DNA from: Novosphingobium sp.
GTDB lineage: Bacteria > Pseudomonadota > Alphaproteobacteria > Sphingomonadales > Sphingomonadaceae
Reading direction: 5' to 3'
Assembly (NCBI GenBank): GCA_027490345.1
Contig: JAIXYF010000087.1
Coordinates: 1 to 6,114 of the forward strand
DNA: 6,114 nt
Shown piece by piece: positions 5,221-6,114 of this stretch (positions are counted from its first letter, which is position 1; every line of letters starts with the position of its first letter). The notes under the pieces were generated by a model that made no database searches, was not told the origin of the DNA, and was given only the letters and a program-made list of their open reading frames with translations. A program made the translations under genes and the position numbers.

Positions 5221-6114
5221 ATGGATTTCGAACCCACCGAACGGCAGGTCTACTGGCGCAACCGCGTCCGCGATTTCATTGAGGCCAACGTCCGCCCGCG
5301 CCACAAGGACTACAAGGCCGAGCAGGCCACCGGCAGCCGCTGGAAGGTGCTGCAAGTGGTGGAAGAGGAAAAGGCCCGCGCCAAGGCTGCCGGGATCTGG
5401 AACCTGTTCATGCCCCCGCGCAACAGCGGCCACCACCATGTCGATGAAACGTTCGAGTTCGAAGGCCCCGGCCTCACCAACCTCGAATATGCGATGTGCG
5501 CCGAGGAAATGGGCCGCATTTCGTGGGCCAGCGAAGTGTTCAATTGCTCTGCGCCCGATACCGGCAACATGGAAGTGTTCCACCGCTATGGCACCGCCGA
5601 GCAGAAGGAGCGCTGGCTGCGCCCGCTGATGAACGGCGAAATTCGTTCCGCCTTCCTGATGACCGAACCGCTCGTCGCCTCGTCGGATGCCACCAACATC
5701 GAGACCCAGATGGTCCGCGATGGCGATCACTATGTGATCAACGGCCGCAAGTGGTGGTCTTCGGGCCTCGGCGATCCGCGCTGCAAGATCGCCATCGTCA
5801 TGGGCAAGACCGATACCAGCGCCAAGCGCCACGCGCAGCAGAGCCAGGTCCTCGTCCCCATGGACGCGCCGGGGGTCAACATCCTGCGCCACCTGCCCGT
5901 GTTCGGCTATGATGATGCGCCGCATGGCCACATGGAAGTGCTGCTCGAAAACGTCCGTGTTCCCGCCAGCAATGTCGTGCTCGGCGAAGGGCGTGGGTTC
6001 GAAATCGCGCAAGGCCGCCTCGGGCCGGGCCGCATCCACCACTGCATGCGCACCATCGGCGTTGCGGAAGAAGCGCTCTCGAAGATGGCTCGCCGCCTCC
6101 AGTCGCGCGTCGCC
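5221..6114 (+). CDS. Acyl-CoA dehydrogenase, ACAD10/ACAD11 type (3'-truncated by window)
   Basis: The frame is open from ATG 5221 to the window end: 298 residues of a protein expected to be about 400 long. It has the signature of the bacterial relatives of human ACAD10/ACAD11: MTEPLVASSDATNIE (147-161), YVINGRKWWSSGLGDPRCKIAIVMGKT (171-197), VFGYDDAPHGH (227-237), and GEGRGFEIAQGRLGPGRIHHC (255-275), the flavin/substrate-binding helix region. Members of this group oxidise acyl-CoAs with FAD in beta-oxidation; the human enzymes favour long or branched chains, but the specificity here is unknown. The residue after TEP is Leu151, where I recall Asp, Asn or Ala in relatives. The catalytic Glu region and C-terminus lie beyond the window. 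The gene has its own ribosome binding site and an operator-like palindrome upstream, so it is probably controlled together with the divergent acyl-CoA dehydrogenase pair rather than simply reading through from the SDR. Confidence 0.92.
   Translation, partial: MDFEPTERQVYWRNRVRDFIEANVRPRHKDYKAEQATGSRWKVLQVVEEEKARAKAAGIWNLFMPPRNSGHHHVDETFEFEGPGLTNLEYAMCAEEMGRISWASEVFNCSAPDTGNMEVFHRYGTAEQKERWLRPLMNGEIRSAFLMTEPLVASSDATNIETQMVRDGDHYVINGRKWWSSGLGDPRCKIAIVMGKTDTSAKRHAQQSQVLVPMDAPGVNILRHLPVFGYDDAPHGHMEVLLENVRVPASNVVLGEGRGFEIAQGRLGPGRIHHCMRTIGVAEEALSKMARRLQSRVA

Noticed and set aside
4255..6042. Long minus-strand open frame of 595 codons opposite the SDR and ACAD10/11-type genes
   Set aside because: It is antisense to two genes with unmistakable family motifs. 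Its product is rich in His, Ala, Gly and Arg with no recognisable domain. GC-rich codon bias routinely leaves such frames open.

Overview
The window is GC-rich chromosomal DNA with tightly packed genes and the strong third-position GC bias of an alphaproteobacterium. The mix of genes (guanylate kinase beside several acyl-CoA dehydrogenases and short-chain dehydrogenases) resembles Sphingomonadales such as Novosphingobium or Sphingobium. That placement is inferred from protein style, not from a database search.

Layout. Bases 2-217 (+) encode the end of a small basic protein with one hydrophobic segment. Next is gmk, guanylate kinase (249-902, +). A short convergent gap (903-949) separates this housekeeping pair from a catabolic region. 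On the minus strand, reading from 4065 down to 950, three genes are packed with almost no spacing: a large acyl-CoA dehydrogenase subunit (386 aa), a smaller divergent acyl-CoA dehydrogenase subunit (379 aa, 3-nt gap) and an RhlG-like short-chain dehydrogenase (267 aa, ribosome binding site overlapping the preceding stop codon). A 195-bp divergent region (4066-4260) leads to plus-strand genes: a second short-chain dehydrogenase (4261-5112), then, after 108 bp, an ACAD10/ACAD11-type acyl-CoA dehydrogenase (5221 to the window end, truncated).

How they fit together. The two minus-strand dehydrogenases look like a two-subunit enzyme of the PimC/PimD or FadE28/FadE29 kind, with one subunit carrying the catalytic acid and the other lacking it. 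Together with the two oxidoreductases and the third acyl-CoA dehydrogenase they suggest oxidation of CoA-activated acids. The substrate cannot be read from the sequence.

The most useful non-coding signal is a pair of matching palindromes, TTAACC-N4-GGTTAA at 4083-4098 and TTTAACC-N4-GATTAAA at 5156-5173. One lies just upstream of the minus-strand dehydrogenase operon and the other just upstream of the plus-strand dehydrogenase. They look like operators for one shared regulator, probably TetR-type, which is not encoded in the window. I found no RNA genes, mobile elements, CRISPR arrays or clearly new biological system.
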